Source: Carya illinoinensis (taxonomy: Eukaryota > Streptophyta > Magnoliopsida > Fagales > Juglandaceae). Taken from it: a DNA stretch of 64,000 nucleotides. The stretch's first letter is position 1. Each line of letters opens with the position of its first letter. The position numbers and the translations under genes were made by a program. Shown here piece by piece: positions 1 to 12,208 of the stretch. The stretch covers positions 3,447,501 to 3,511,500 of the forward strand of contig NC_056757.1 in assembly GCF_018687715.1 (NCBI RefSeq), given 5' to 3'. A model generated the notes under the pieces. The model ran no database searches. It saw nothing but the letters and a program-made list of their open reading frames with translations, and was not told the origin of the DNA.

Positions 1-25
1 TCTCAATGCACAAGATAAATGTAAC

Positions 26-413
26 TGTTAGCAATAATATAAACGTACACAGCGGAAGAAATACCTCAAGAATAGTCTGTGTAGTTGTTCCACGAGTGAA
101 TCCAGTGTTCAAGTAGATTTCTCCACTCAATGCGTGAATATGCTACGTAGATGAATCTAGAGTCACATTCAAAATGCCTACAGCATAAGTATTTTCACTC
201 ACAGACAAAGAGAGATTTTTTCAAGAGACAGTTACATCTGCCAAGGAATGGAGGACTAATTTATCAGTCGTCCGCACCCCTTCATATGGTAACCGTTGGC
301 TGGCCATTTAGTTACGGCCCTTGACTCCAGGCATAACGCCTAGAGTAATGCCAGCATCCCTAAATGGTAAGAGGTAGGGGCATGCCCACTAAGGGCGCCC
401 CTGCTTTATTACA
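26..413 (-). repeat. 3' LTR of the older Copia element
   Basis: Homologous to 6949–7444. In element sense it starts TGTAATAAAG and ends TAACA, so it has TG...CA ends. The adjacent bases 414–425, read on the minus strand, are purine-rich (gtgagtgggaga) and fit a polypurine tract. It is about 108 bp shorter than the 5' LTR, mainly because that LTR has a 96-bp tandem duplication. Confidence 0.93.
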
Positions 414-1496
414 TCTCCCACTCACACATAGTGGGCATCCCCAGGCATATATGTCTCAACATGTTCTCTATCTCGTTCATACAAAATAAATAGGTCGTGC
501 GACCACCGAATACACCTGAAAAAAAAAAAATTGGGAGCACTATACCAAATCTCACCTCGAGAAGACCAGCATAACATCATCCTTGAAGTGTCTCGTATGC
601 TCTAGACTCATTCGATCACATCTAATCAAGCATATTCGATCCCTTTTTGAGTTTAAAAATAAACCCAGAACTATGCTTTAATTGCTTCTTAGTTTTCATG
701 ATGTGTTCACAAAAAATTGTCACTACCAAATTGTAGCGCCAAAGTTTGACGTCAGCAAACACAATCTAAATGCGTTGTCGAATAGTCTTCCCTTCGCCCT
801 CATGTCACTTAATGTTAGTCTAACTGCTTTCCCAACAATACCTCTTTAGACCGTATCAATCATTATCATAGAGAGTATGTTAGAGTAGCAAACATCAGAA
901 CCTCCATCTTATGACATTGTCAAAAGTCATAAAAGTGCATCATTTTAAAATATGAAGTATAGGACTCACACAGTGAAGAAATAGGGAACTATTCATTCAC
1001 TTTCATATTTGGTCGCAAGAGCACATATAGTATGAAATACATGCTATGGTGAATCTCTCTTTATCAAAGAGCGTATGTCCATATCAAACACCGTACAGAT
1101 CTTAGTCTAGACACATGTCTAACCCGATTTTCTCAATTTGCTCACCCCCAAGGTGCTAAAGAGAATCTCACATCTGGCTTACTACAGGCTACATGGATTG
1201 TGGAGTGTCCATGCGCGGTTCTTTTAAATTTAATGAACCTCATCTTAGTTCTTACTAAGGCAACATATCTTTTGTGTCATACTTATCTCTCTCAGGACAA
1301 GTAACAAGTGACACAATGTCACATCTTTGCTCTCTATCTCTTTACAGCGCCAAAGGTGATCACTCATGTGAGTGAGTCGATCTAAGCCTGTTAACATACC
1401 TTGTGTGTGTGTACAATTCATGCAATATGATCAAAAGAAAAGAAACACACTGCATTAATTTCTCCAAAGAAAGTTTACATAACTGTGTCAACTGAA

Positions 1497-1970
1497 TCAC
1501 AATCTACGCAGTCCTAAACTCCTAACATGAGTCATAAAAGCGACTTTCGCTATGGGCTTTGTCAAGAGATCAGCAACCATGCGATTCGTAGATAAATGTC
1601 TCAGGACCACTTCCTTTTGTGCCACCATATCTCTTATGTAGTGATATCGGATATCAATGTGTTTGGTTCTTCCATGATATTTTGGGTCCTTAGCATACGC
1701 GAGAGCAGCCATGCTGTCGCAAAAAATCGTCACTGGATCAGAATAATTCGCGCCGATATCTAAGTGCTGAAGGAACCTCCTCAACCAAACAGCCTCCTAA
1801 ATTGCTGCTGAACATGCTATGTACTCTGCCTCCATAGTGGATAAAGCTATACAGGGTTGTTTCTTGCTACTCCATGTGATGGCGCCATTATTTAGCAAGA
1901 AAACATATCCGGTTGTCGATTTGCGCTCATCTAGATCACTGCCCCAATCAGCATCATTGTAACCATTTAG
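1497..1970 (-). pseudogene. Copia RNase H remnant
   Basis: The minus-strand frame from 1784 to 1497 encodes the end of a Copia RNase H domain. The DSMAALAYAKDPKYHGRTKH motif carries a catalytic-type Asp, and the KHIDIRYHYIRD and LLTKP C-terminal motifs follow. The stretch 1785–1970 continues the domain in broken frames. Residues upstream of the open frame are interrupted by stops, so this is a dead fragment of the polyprotein. It is contiguous with the reverse transcriptase at 1971–3074, as expected for Copia. Confidence 0.85.
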
Positions 1971-3074
1971 CTACAAATTTGAACCCTGATAGCACAATGT
2001 ATAGTTTGCAGTTCCCTTGAGGTATCTAAAAATCCTCTTGACTGTTTTCCAATGAGCCAGTCCAGGATTAGATTGGAATCTACTGACCAAGCCAACTGCA
2101 TAGCATATATCCGGTTGAGTACATATCATTGCGTACATCAGACTACCAATAGCGCTAGCATAGGGAACACGAGTCATTTTCTTTTTCTCTTTTGGAGTTT
2201 TAGGACACATTTCTTGGCATAAGGTCTCGCCTTTAGCAATGGGATTGTTAATGGGTTTACAATTACTCATTTGGAAGCGTTCAAGGACCTTCTTTATGTA
2301 AGTCTGTTGAGACAAACACAGAAGCTTCTTTGAACGATCTCTATAGATCTTAACCCCCAAAATATATTCAGCCTCACCCATGTCCTTCATCTCAAAATTG
2401 AGGGACAACCACTCTTTAGTGGCGACAATCATCCCCTTATCATTTCCAGCCATTAAAATATCATCAACATATAATGATAATAACACAAAACTCATTTTGG
2501 ACCGTTTTATATAAACACAGTGGTCTTTTGCGATCATCGTAAACTCATTCAAAAGAATGGCTTGATGGAATCGGAGGTACCACTGTCTAGATGATTGCTT
2601 TAGGCCATATATAGATCGTTTGAGCTTGCACACTTTGCGCTCTTGACCTTTGACCACAAAGCCCGTGGGTTGATCCATATAGATCTCTTCATCTAGTTCT
2701 CCATTGAGAAAAGCTGTCTTAACGTCCATTTGGTAGAGTTCTAAGTCCAATTGTGCTACAATTGCTAGAATCAAGCGAATTGAGGCAAACCTTACTACTG
2801 GAGAAAATGTTTCCTCATAGTCTATACCCTCTTGTTGGATATATCCTTTCGCTACTAGACGAGCTTTATGCCTTTCTATTAACCCATCCGCTTTACGTTT
2901 GACCTTTAGAACCCATTTGTTCCCAATGGCCTTTCGTCCTGGCGGTAGGTCTACCAGATCCCAGACCTGATTAGTCCTCATAGACTCAATCTCATCGTTT
3001 AGTGCTTTTATCCACTCATCTTTAGTAGAATCTTGGATGGTTCTAGGCTCATCATCATCTTGCAGTCCCACCAT
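1971..3074 (-). pseudogene. Copia reverse transcriptase fragment
   Basis: An open frame of 367 codons on the minus strand holds most of a Copia reverse transcriptase. Visible motifs are KARLVAKGYIQQEGIDYEET, the MDVKTAFLNGELDEEIYM block, SIYGLKQSSRQW, and the catalytic YVDDILMAGND. The frame ends near YTLCYQGSNL, where RNase H should begin. The ATG at 3074 lies inside the ancestral polyprotein and is not a real start. Because gag, integrase and RNase H are in other, broken frames, this is a surviving stretch of a decayed gene. Confidence 0.92.
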
Positions 3075-3260
3075 GAAAATCTCTCATTCAATCTCAAATC
3101 GACGACGGGGAGTATTTCCACGTGAGCTTCTACGTGGTTGAAACTGTTGTGAATAATCAACAAGTGGTGTTTCATTGCTTAGAGCTAAATCACTCCCACT
3201 GTTTCTAAGAGCTTGAGAAATTTCATCATTCTTAACTATGACACTTGGAGTGATTTCCTC

Positions 3261-4172
3261 TTAATCCACAAGTTCTTGGAGTTCCAAACTCCTATCAACC
3301 TCGCCTCTAATTGGAAATTCATCATCGATGAAATTCACATCTCGTGACTCAATTTCAGATACCGTCCCATCAGGTTGTTCACCGATTAATACATATCCCT
3401 TAGAGTGATCAGGGTACCTTATAAAGATACACTTCTTTCCTCTAGGACCCAACTTTCCATATTTATGGAAAGAATCATGAACGAAGCCCGTTAAATCCCA
3501 TGGCCGCAAGTTATTCAAGTTGGGTTTCTTACTGGTCCAAAGTTCATATGGGGTGGACGACACCGATTTGGAGGGCACTCGGTTAAGAATATAGGCTGCA
3601 GTCAAAAGTGCATCCCCCCAATATGATATTGGTAGGTTTGTTTGCGCCATCATCGATCTAATCATTTCAAGCAGTGTCTGATTTCTTCTTTCTGCCACGC
3701 CATTTTGTTGTGCCGTATATGGCATTGTCAACTGCCTTTTAATTCATTTTTCATCACAGAGCCTTTTAAATTGCTCAGATAAATATGCACGTCCACGGTC
3801 TATTCTTAGAGCTTTTATACTCCTGTCTAATTGATTCTCAACTAAACTCATGTATCGTCTAAAGCAATCCAATGCTTCAGACTTATGGGAGATCAAATAA
3901 ACATGACCATATCATGAATAATCATCTATGAATGTGATGAAATATAAAGCCCCGTGTCTCACCCTCACACTCATTAGGCCACAAATATCTGAGTGGATTA
4001 ATTACAACAGAGAAGATGCTCTTGCTGCTTTTCCAAACGGTTTTTTTATTTTTTATTTTCCCATCAAACAATGTTCACAAGTGAGCAACGTGACTTTAGT
4101 GAGATTGCCTATTAGGCCTTCTCTAGCCAACTATGTCATCCTCTCTTGCCCAACATGGCCAAATCTAGCATG
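3261..4172 (-). pseudogene. Copia integrase remnant with many stops
   Basis: Only the last 156 codons (3731–3261) are open. They include TAQQNGVAERRNQTLLEM, the typical C-terminal part of the integrase core, and a downstream GKKCIFIRYPDHSKGY motif. Between 4172 and 3732 recognisable pieces of the zinc-binding region and catalytic core remain, but the frame is broken by several stops and shifts. The position between protease and reverse transcriptase confirms the assignment. Confidence 0.8.
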
Positions 4173-5489
4173 TCATGTATGCGAATCTAAATTATCAGAT
4201 TCAGTGATAAAAATAGTAGATTCATTCACATTTGAATAATCCAAATCCATTATCATAAAACCGTCTGAAAGAAAAGCAGAACCATAAAAAACATTACCCA
4301 AAAATAGGAAAACACCATTGTTTTCAAATAAAATGCGGAAACCAAGTCTGATTAAAGTAACTATGGAAAGTAAATTTTGTCGCATTCCGGGAGCGTATAA
4401 CACATGATGGAGTAATAGAATGCGACCGCCTCGCAATACTAGCTTGTAGGTACCAACTCCCAGCGCCTCGACACTAGCTCCATTCCCCACCTTGATATCA
4501 CGACTCCCAACTGGAATTCGACGATACTCGACAAATCCGACTCTGTCTCTTGCTATGTGCTCGGTCGCTCCTGAATCAACAGTCCACATAGGATATGAGT
4601 GAGCAACCATCACATGACTTGTTACATAAACAGAAAGAGAATAGTCAGATTGTACCTTCTTCGGCTTAGTACAGTCATGAGCGAAGTGGCCTTTCTTTCC
4701 ACAGTTAAAACAATCCATATTGGACTTGTTCTTTCCACGCTTCCCTCTCTTGGTGCGTTTGAAAGTTCCTGACTCTTTTTGCACACGTCCAGTGGATACC
4801 CCAAGCTTATTATTCTTGCGTTTAGGCCTAATTGCCTTACGCGAGCCAGATTCAACCACATAGGATGAATGTTTAGGCTTAATAGCCTCTAGGCGCTCTG
4901 CCTCAAGCTCCAAATGACGCGACACATCATCAAAAGTTTTGATGTTCTCATTGTGCGTCAAATTTTGGCACATGGCTTCCCATGAATTGGGTAGTGAGCG
5001 TATAACCGCTTGGACTTGCTGCTCATTCGTCAGATTGTTTCCAGCCACTTTGAGTTCACGGATCATTGATGACATCGTTCTAAGATGCTGCTTTATCGTG
5101 TGTTCAAAGCGCATCTTATAAGAGTCAAACTTCATAGTCAGTCCGCGCAATCTCGTGGCAGAAGTTCTCTCGAACTTCACTTTTAGTGCTTCCCATATAC
5201 TTTGAGCAGTGTTATACTCCTCGAACTCACCGATAAGGTCATTGTGCATGCTGCTTAACATAGTAAAGCGCGCACACCGATCCTTTTTGAGCCAATTCTC
5301 AAAAACCTCATGATCATTTCGGTGTTGTTCAGAGTTCCCTTTTTCAGGCTCAGTTAGGGAGTGAGTTAAGGTCTCTAAGACCTCTTGCTCATTCAGGACA
5401 TATTGGATCTTAAGATGCCAAATGTCGTAATTTTTCCCATCCAGTTTTTCTCCTTTGTTCAAATCGGCAACAATACTTTTCGATGCCAT
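4173..5489 (-). pseudogene. Copia gag–protease reading frame (438 codons)
   Basis: This frame begins at a real ATG at 5489. It encodes the capsid-type gag domain (YDIWHLKIQYVL near residues 22–33), a basic linker, the CCHC zinc knuckle CFNCGKKGHFAHDC (about 4671–4714), and the aspartic protease signature VDSGATEHIA (about 4555–4590). It then runs into the start of the integrase region and ends at a stop where Copia polyproteins normally continue. It is the best preserved part of the element. It could still be translated as a gag-like protein, but it is cut off from integrase and reverse transcriptase by downstream stops. Confidence 0.9.
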
Positions 5490-6059
5490 TTCACTACAAA
5501 AATGAAAAAATTAGATATATACACACACCTAAAAAAAATGCCACGTTTATCTAAGTTAAAGAGAAAATAATCTAGACATGTCACAAGATCGAAAATTCGT
5601 TAAGCTTCCTAATCATCTCTTGCGCCACAATGCCCAATTATTAACTTATTAACTTAATTTTCGCGCAATTTTAAATTGCATGGGAAATTTCAAAAAAAAT
5701 TTCAACCATACATCCACTAATTATCACAAAAAAAAAGACTTACTAATTTAGTGATAATATTATAACTAATCGTGTATTTAAAGAAATAATTATGCCAAAA
5801 TAAATAAAACAGAAAGGTTTTTTTTTTTTTTTCCAGCACAATTAGATCATAAAAAAATAGAACCCCCACCTATCACCAGGAGAAGCAGCAGCCCAATGGT
5901 GCGCTTTCATCTTGGCTCCCACTTGGTCATGGGTTCTAAACACAAGAAAACAATTTCTGCCATTTTTTTTTTTAAACAGCCTTCTTCAACCTCTGGAATT
6001 GGTACTGTTCATGTGAATAGTATAAAAAAAATAATGGCTTAAAGCCACCATTATAGGCA

Positions 6060-6620
6060 GCCTCCGCTGGTGGGCTCGGTGGAAGAGCACTCACCGGAGT
6101 GCTCTGAACACCACGGGCTGCAGCAGCTGGAGTGGGCTGCTCCCATTGTGCAGCACCACTCCTTGGCATGCGGCAGCTGTGGTGTATGCTGCCCATCTCG
6201 GTTGGGCAGCACCACTCGGTGCCAGCATCACCACGCGGTGCCGCTGAGTGGGCTACTCACATTGTGCAGCACCACTCCTTGACATGCGGCAGCCGTGGTG
6301 TATGCTGCCCATCTCGGTTGGGCAGCACCACTCGGTGCCAATATCACCACGCGGTGACAGCGGCACCACGGTGCGAGCCCGCAGCACCATGGTGCGATAG
6401 GCACCACGGTGCGGCTGCAGCACCGTGTGCGCTCAGCACCAAAAAAATGGTGCTCGGTGCACCAATGGGTGCTTGCAACCCATGGAGGTGTCCTCGGCAC
6501 CATGTAGTGCAAGGACCACTCGTGTGGTGCTAGCAGCAACCGTGTGGTTGCCCAACCACCACCATGGTGCGCTCCATACCTCTGCGCATGGCAAATACAC
6601 TGCCATGCGCAGTATCACAC
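6060..6620. repeat. GC-rich palindrome cluster and 116-bp tandem repeat in Copia leader
   Basis: Between the PBS and gag of the older Copia lies a GC-rich block in otherwise AT-rich DNA. It contains two tandem copies of about 116 bp (6131–6246 and 6247–about 6353). After these come many short perfect or near-perfect palindromes of the form GCACCA(C)/(G)TGGTGC, for example at 6363–6374, 6384–6395, 6401–6412 and near 6560–6571. Overlapping ORFs here on both strands are by-products of this composition. The block would fold into strong hairpins in RNA. No protein family is recognisable. Confidence 0.75.
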
Positions 6621-6630
6621 AGTGCTCAAC

Positions 6631-6652
6631 ATATATATATATATATATATAT
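6631..6652. repeat. (AT)n microsatellite
   Basis: An uninterrupted AT dinucleotide run inside the untranslated leader of the older Copia element, directly after the GC-rich palindrome cluster. Confidence 0.9.
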
Positions 6653-6933
6653 TGTATTTTAAAAAAAAATATAATACATATTCTTAATGCCTAAAAAGAA
6701 AACTGTTAAACACATCTAGCAATATAGCGTGATGCTCATGTAAACAGAGATCATATATAAAAACTTACGATAATAGATCATGGCATTTCTAACAGTCTCA
6801 TACATGTTTTAATAAATAGAGACTAAACCCAATATATATAAACATGATCATATTCATAGAACGTAAGAAAAAAATATATATGCATTACATGAACAAGAAA
6901 CAGAGACATATTTCACTGGGAACAACTAACGTA

Positions 6934-6947
6934 GTGCTCTGATACCA
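6934..6947 (-). other. Primer binding site of older Copia (initiator tRNA-Met type)
   Basis: The minus strand reads TGGTATCAGAGCAC two bases inside the end of the 5' LTR (6949). This matches the standard plant Copia PBS, complementary to the 3' end of initiator tRNA-Met, and fixes the 5' LTR at the high-coordinate end. Confidence 0.93.
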
Positions 6948-6948
6948 A

Positions 6949-7444
6949 TGTTAGCAATAATATAAACATACACAGCGGAATAAATACCTCAAGAATAGTC
7001 TGTGTAGTTGTTCCACGAGTGAATCCAGTGTTCAAGTAGATTTCTCCACTCAGTGCGTGAATATGCTACGTAGATGAATCTAGAGTCACATTCAAAATGC
7101 CCACAGCCTAAGTATTTTTACTCACAGATAGAGAGAGATTTTTTCAAGAGAGAGTTACATCTGTCAAGGAATGGAGGCCTAATTTATCAGTCGTCTGCGC
7201 CCCTTCATATGGTAACCGTTGGCTGGCTATTTATGGCCAGCCAAAGTTACGGCTCTTGACTCCAGGCATAACGCCTGGAGTAATGCCAGCATCCCTAAAT
7301 GGTAAGAGGTAGGGGCATGCACCCTTAGATGGCCAGCCAAAGTTACGGCCCTTGACTCCAGGCATAACGCCTGGAATAATGTCAGCATCCCTAAATGGTA
7401 AGAGGTAGGGGCATGCCCACTAAGGGCGCCCCTGCTTTATTATA
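6949..7444 (-). repeat. 5' LTR of the older Copia element
   Basis: Homologous to 26–413. In element sense the first dinucleotide has decayed from TG to TA (plus strand ends ...ttattata), while the inner end keeps ...TAACA. It is 496 bp long against 388 bp for its partner. The difference is mainly a 96-bp tandem duplication with unit starts at 7233 and 7329. Confidence 0.93.
7233..7412. repeat. 96-bp tandem duplication inside the 5' LTR
   Basis: Two copies (7233–7328 and 7329–about 7412) start with atggccagccaaagttacgg and run through 'ggtaagaggtaggggcatgc'. The 3' LTR of the same element has a single copy with a small deletion at its start. The duplication therefore arose, or one copy was lost, after or during the last transposition. 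Confidence 0.88.
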
Positions 7445-7449
7445 GTAAC

Positions 7450-9173
7450 CATATGGAAGGAAAATTGATCCGAAAAAATGTTACCTTTGTATGAGTAGCG
7501 GCGACGACAAAATAATGTTGCTGGTTTGTGTTAAATGAGCTCACGGGGAGGAGTGGCACTGGGCAGACAGATAAGCTTCACAGGGAGGTGCTGAACAAAG
7601 GGACGACGTCGCTAGTTGGTGCTGGGCAGAGGTCAAATGCGAGGCAGGTTACTTGGTGAGACAGGAGGGGGGTCTTTGTGGTTCGTCTATATGATTTGCT
7701 TCATTCAATGATTTTCTGGGAAATGGCAGCTCTATGCAAATGAAGTAGCATTGCTTGGTATCGTTGGGCAGAGAGATGACATTGCCAGTGGCGCTGGGTA
7801 GAGGAAGGTGACGTGCATCATGGGAGGAATTTGAAATGCATTCACAGAGACAACCTATGTTTTAAAAAAATGCACGTTTTTATTTTTTTATTTGTTTTAA
7901 AAAATAAAAAGACGCTACATATGAAGTGCACTGTATGCAGCTGCTACAGTAGCGGAGCGGTAGAAAAGCTCTCCAAGTGAAAATATTGGCATTAAAATGC
8001 TCCAACAATTATTAAATATTTACTTTTAAATTATTTTATTGTTGGGCAATCAATGCTATCATTGCGTACATGATGATACACGAATGGAAGGTGTAAAAGG
8101 TCCATCATGGCAAGGAAAACTATAGTCCTTAATCTAGCAAAAATAGGCTTTGACTATTGAGGCCCATCACTATGATAGATGGGTGGTGCTATGTACCGCT
8201 GGCACAAATATATAATTTTTTTTTTAGTTATTATTTTTTAAAATATTTTTTAATGTTTTCAATTATTAAAAAAATTTAAAAATATATAATTTTATTAAGT
8301 ATACTATTATATAATAAAATATTATTATTTTTATTTATTTTTTTGATGTGTTTAAATATAATAAAAAATATTATTATATTTAAAATTATCTATAAGACGT
8401 GAATGACTTATTAGACTGTCACTTCACTATTCTTTTTGCAACGAGAACTTTGAATCATTTGTTTCCCTTTTTGTTTAGCGAAAATATTTGTAAGTTTGCA
8501 TAATTGTTTTGTAAAATATTAGATTATATTTTGAAATAATGTAAAAAAAAATTATTTTTTAAAAATAAGATTTATTATTTTTTTATAAAGGATTTGAGTG
8601 AGAATTATCTATTCAGAACATGTATCTAATATTATTATTTTTTTAAAAAGATATATTCAATACTCCTACGGCTATATCACATATTTGTTTTTATTTTTTA
8701 CTTTTTTCTCTTAACATATGTACCATGTAAAATAGAAGAACTCACTCTTTTTTTCTAACTGATTTTAAATATTTATGAGTGCTAGAAAAATCAGAGGAGA
8801 GGATCAGAGGTGTCAACAATGCTACAAATAAAAGAAATAAAAAAAGCTCATATTATTATTCAATAATAATAATACACAAGTTTTTTTTACAATTTTTTTG
8901 TAAAAAAAAAAAAAAATCTCACTAGTAAAAAATAATTTTTTTACTATTTTTTAAAATAAAGTCTTTTTTTATTTTTAACTTTTTTATAAAGAGTTATATA
9001 AAATTTTTGCTGTTACATTTCATTTCTCATTTTTAAATGCTAACAATCCATTTATAAAGAGTCGCTGCTTCCACGTAACCACCAAAAAGTATCAAGGCAC
9101 CGACCAGAAAACAATCAAGTTTCTTCCTCCTAAGCGCCCCCGAAAATAAGGAAAGGAACGTTTGACTACAGAA
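7450..9173. other. AT-rich intergenic DNA
   Basis: No gene is recognisable. From about 8180 to 8400 there is a very AT-rich block with long A/T runs. It begins 'gtaccgctggc', reminiscent of the MITE-like element at 17997–18225, but I could not pair its ends. The last 100–150 bp should hold the promoter and 5' UTR of the hydrolase gene; no clear TATA box was seen. Confidence 0.6.
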
Positions 9174-12157
9174 ATGGCGACGACGATTCGATCCGACATT
9201 CGTTCGGCTATGCATATGGCGACTTCGACCTTCCTCTCTCTCAGCCCCAAGGTCCTTAATTCCTCACGAGCCGCCGCGCGTAGTGCTCTACCGTTTTCTT
9301 CGTCCATCTCATCCTCCTTTACGGCGGCTACAACCACGTCGCTCAGCCTGAGAGGTTTCTCCTCCACCAACTCCGTGAGCGACGCCGTCCTGAAGGCTCC
9401 GGAATTGCCGTCCATATGTACGGCCGATGAGCTCCATTATGTCTCCGTATCAAGCTCTGATTGGAAACTCGCCCTCTGGCGCTACCATCCTTCTCCTCAG
9501 GTTCCTGGCAATACAATATTTTATTGTGTTTTATTTTTGTCTTAGTTTTTTTCAGATAGCGTCTTTAGTCGTAGTTTTTTTCAGATGGCGTCTTTAGTAA
9601 TTGATTTCAATTATTCAAAAGATTAATATCTTTCTGTTAATTATATGTATGTATAGGCACCTCAGAGGAATCACCCGCTGTTGCTATTGTCTGGGGTGGG
9701 GACCAACGCCATTGGATACGATCTCTCCCCTGAGGTTTTTTGGTTTTGTTTTTTTGTTTTCATTTTTAACCGTCATCTTACTAAATTTATGTATGTCAGC
9801 GTAATTATTGTAAATTGTAATGTGAAGTTTCAATATCATTGCATGCTAAAAAAAAAAAAGTTTCAATATCAATGCATTTATTTCATTTATGTGATGGTAT
9901 ATAATTGCATTTAACTTTTGGTGATTGATAATGTTGTTAATGACTTCATGTGAAAACTTGACAATTGACAGCAAAGGATTAACAAAAAAGCCTCTAGTGC
10001 CGAGATTTTTGTGTTTTTAGAAGCCTTCATCCATTTGAAGGGAAAAATGTATGATATTGTGGTGCATTTGATACGGAGCCCAATGACCGTTCTTTTGCCA
10101 GATAAAATTTGATGGAACATTCCAATATTGCATTTCTCTGTAATGGGTATGTCAACTAAGGAAAGAATGGCGACATAGTGACAAATTTGAGGATAGAATG
10201 GCAGAAGAGAATACCTGTGATTGATCCCAATCATTTTGATGACGATTTACAGAGCTGATCCCAATCAGTTGTGTTGAGAGTGCTTGACTTGTAAACTTGT
10301 GAACTAAACTTTAATAATATTCTTTAGAATCTAGAATGTTGTAGTGTATTTAGGACACTGGGCTTAACAAATTATGAAAATAAAATTTTAAAAAAATCTG
10401 AAATAGGACCAGGGAGGGTAAAATTTGATTTCTGGGAAAGGGGGAGACTCAGATTGACTCTTTATCACAGTTTTAATGATCATTCATTAGGAATGAGAGA
10501 CTAAAATGTCATTGCTTATCATGTTGTGGTGGAATATGAAGTATACAACCACATTCAGTTTATTGTCTCATTGTTGGGAGCATAAGAGAGGTGTTTAAAA
10601 AATGACACTACAATGCTAGCATGGCTTACCCAACTCAATATAAGCTGCAATCCCAATTGTAGTCGGCATATGAATCCTTTAGGATTTAGCTCCATTAAGA
10701 GTTATGTCCTCTGATAAGATGACAGAAGTTAAGTATTTTCTAATCACCCATATCTACGTTCTTTTTGAAATTTAATTCTTCTGGTAACATGATTCTTCAT
10801 TATGCCATTTGTTGGTCTGCTTCCCTCAAGAATTCTTTGTTATGCCATTTGTTGGTCAACCATGTGTCTGTGAATTGCCATAATCAGTCTTATAGCTGTC
10901 CTTTTGCTTTCTGCTACATCTTCTATGTCTCTATACCATGCTATTCCAGCTTACTAATATATGAGGAATTTTTTTCAGGCTTCATATGCTCGTTACATGT
11001 CAAGCCAAGGGTTTGACACATGGATCCTTGAAGTTCGGGGTGCTGGGTTGAGTGTGCAGGGAGTGAATTCCAAAGAAATTAAGCAGTCTGCCAATAAAAT
11101 ATCTGAGCAGATGGAAGCTGCTTCAAGGAGTGCAACCAATGGAGCTTTACCTGTGGGACTTCAGTCAACAAATGGTCCTGGTGCCATGGCAGAACCTGAT
11201 ACTTTTTCTGTTAAAGGAAAAGAATCTGAGAACGTAGTTGTAAAAGGAGACATGATGCGGATAGCAACAGTGTGGGACGAATCAAGACTGGTGATGAAGT
11301 TGACAGAAACCTTCATGCGTTTGTCAGAAAGACTATCTGGTTTTCTCAGTGAAGGCCAGTCCAAGATCATGTTCGCCAAATTATCTGACCAGATTTCCAA
11401 ACTTTTGGCAGATTCCCCATTTTCTGAACGATTTAATGAGATCAGAGAAAAGCTATCAAGTTTGTTGGAAACAAGGCAAAATTCCAGTATTGCTAGCCAA
11501 ATTAGGGATCTGAGTCAAAGGATAGTAAATATAATTGAAGAGGGTCAACGATCTGTCTCACCTCCATTGTTTGACTTGCAAGAGCGTTTTGCTTCAACAA
11601 TAGAAGATTTTCAGAAACAACTTGACTTAATAGTGAAGTACGATTGGGATTTTGATAATTACTTGGAAGAGGATGTGCCAGCTGCGGTGAGGTGACATTT
11701 GATCTTTCTGTATAGCTATAATCAATAAACTGAAGATGCCTGCCCTTGACATGATGAACTAATAGTATCCATTTGTGTCAATATAGATGGAATATATAAG
11801 AAGCAAAAGCAGGCCAAAGGATGGTAAGTTGCTGGCAATTGGACACTCCATGGGTGGTATTTTGCTTTATGCGACTCTGTCACGATGTGGTATGGCTCAA
11901 TCCCTTGTAGCTTGTCATGTTATCACTATATCAGCATAAATATTTTTTGATAAGTATTATATCAGCGTAAATATTTTTATTTTATTGCACCAGTAAGCTT
12001 TTCATTGTATACTGTGGCTTGCACTAATGGGCTTGACCTTATACTAAGTTGGACTGGAGGCTTGTTGCCGTTTGCAATCTTTCTTTCAGTTCTAGTTTGT
12101 CATAATCTTGACTATTTACATCCAAGATCCTTGCCTCTTTTTTGCCTGTATAGTTGT

Positions 12158-12208
<51 letters not shown>

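Larger units (their letters stand above)
26..7444 (-). mobile_element. Decayed Ty1/Copia LTR retrotransposon, minus strand
   Basis: Two related LTRs (26–413 and 6949–7444) flank an internal region whose minus strand reads gag, protease, integrase, reverse transcriptase, RNase H in that order, which is the Copia order. A 5-bp target duplication GTAAC lies at 21–25 and 7445–7449. The primer binding site next to the right LTR and a purine-rich tract next to the left LTR (minus-strand sense) fix the orientation: the 5' LTR is at the high coordinates. The coding region has many stops and breaks, so the copy cannot act autonomously. By eye the two LTRs differ at roughly 5–6% of aligned positions in the first 260 bp, so it is older than the Copia copy at 38–47 kb. 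Confidence 0.95.

Noticed and set aside
6070..6694. Several overlapping ORFs on both strands in the Copia leader
   Set aside because: They follow from the GC-rich palindromes and tandem repeat; frames lack family similarity and overlap on both strands.
9162..9173. Upstream TTG as start of the hydrolase
   Set aside because: TTG is not a usual plant start; the ATG at 9174 begins a good transit-peptide sequence.
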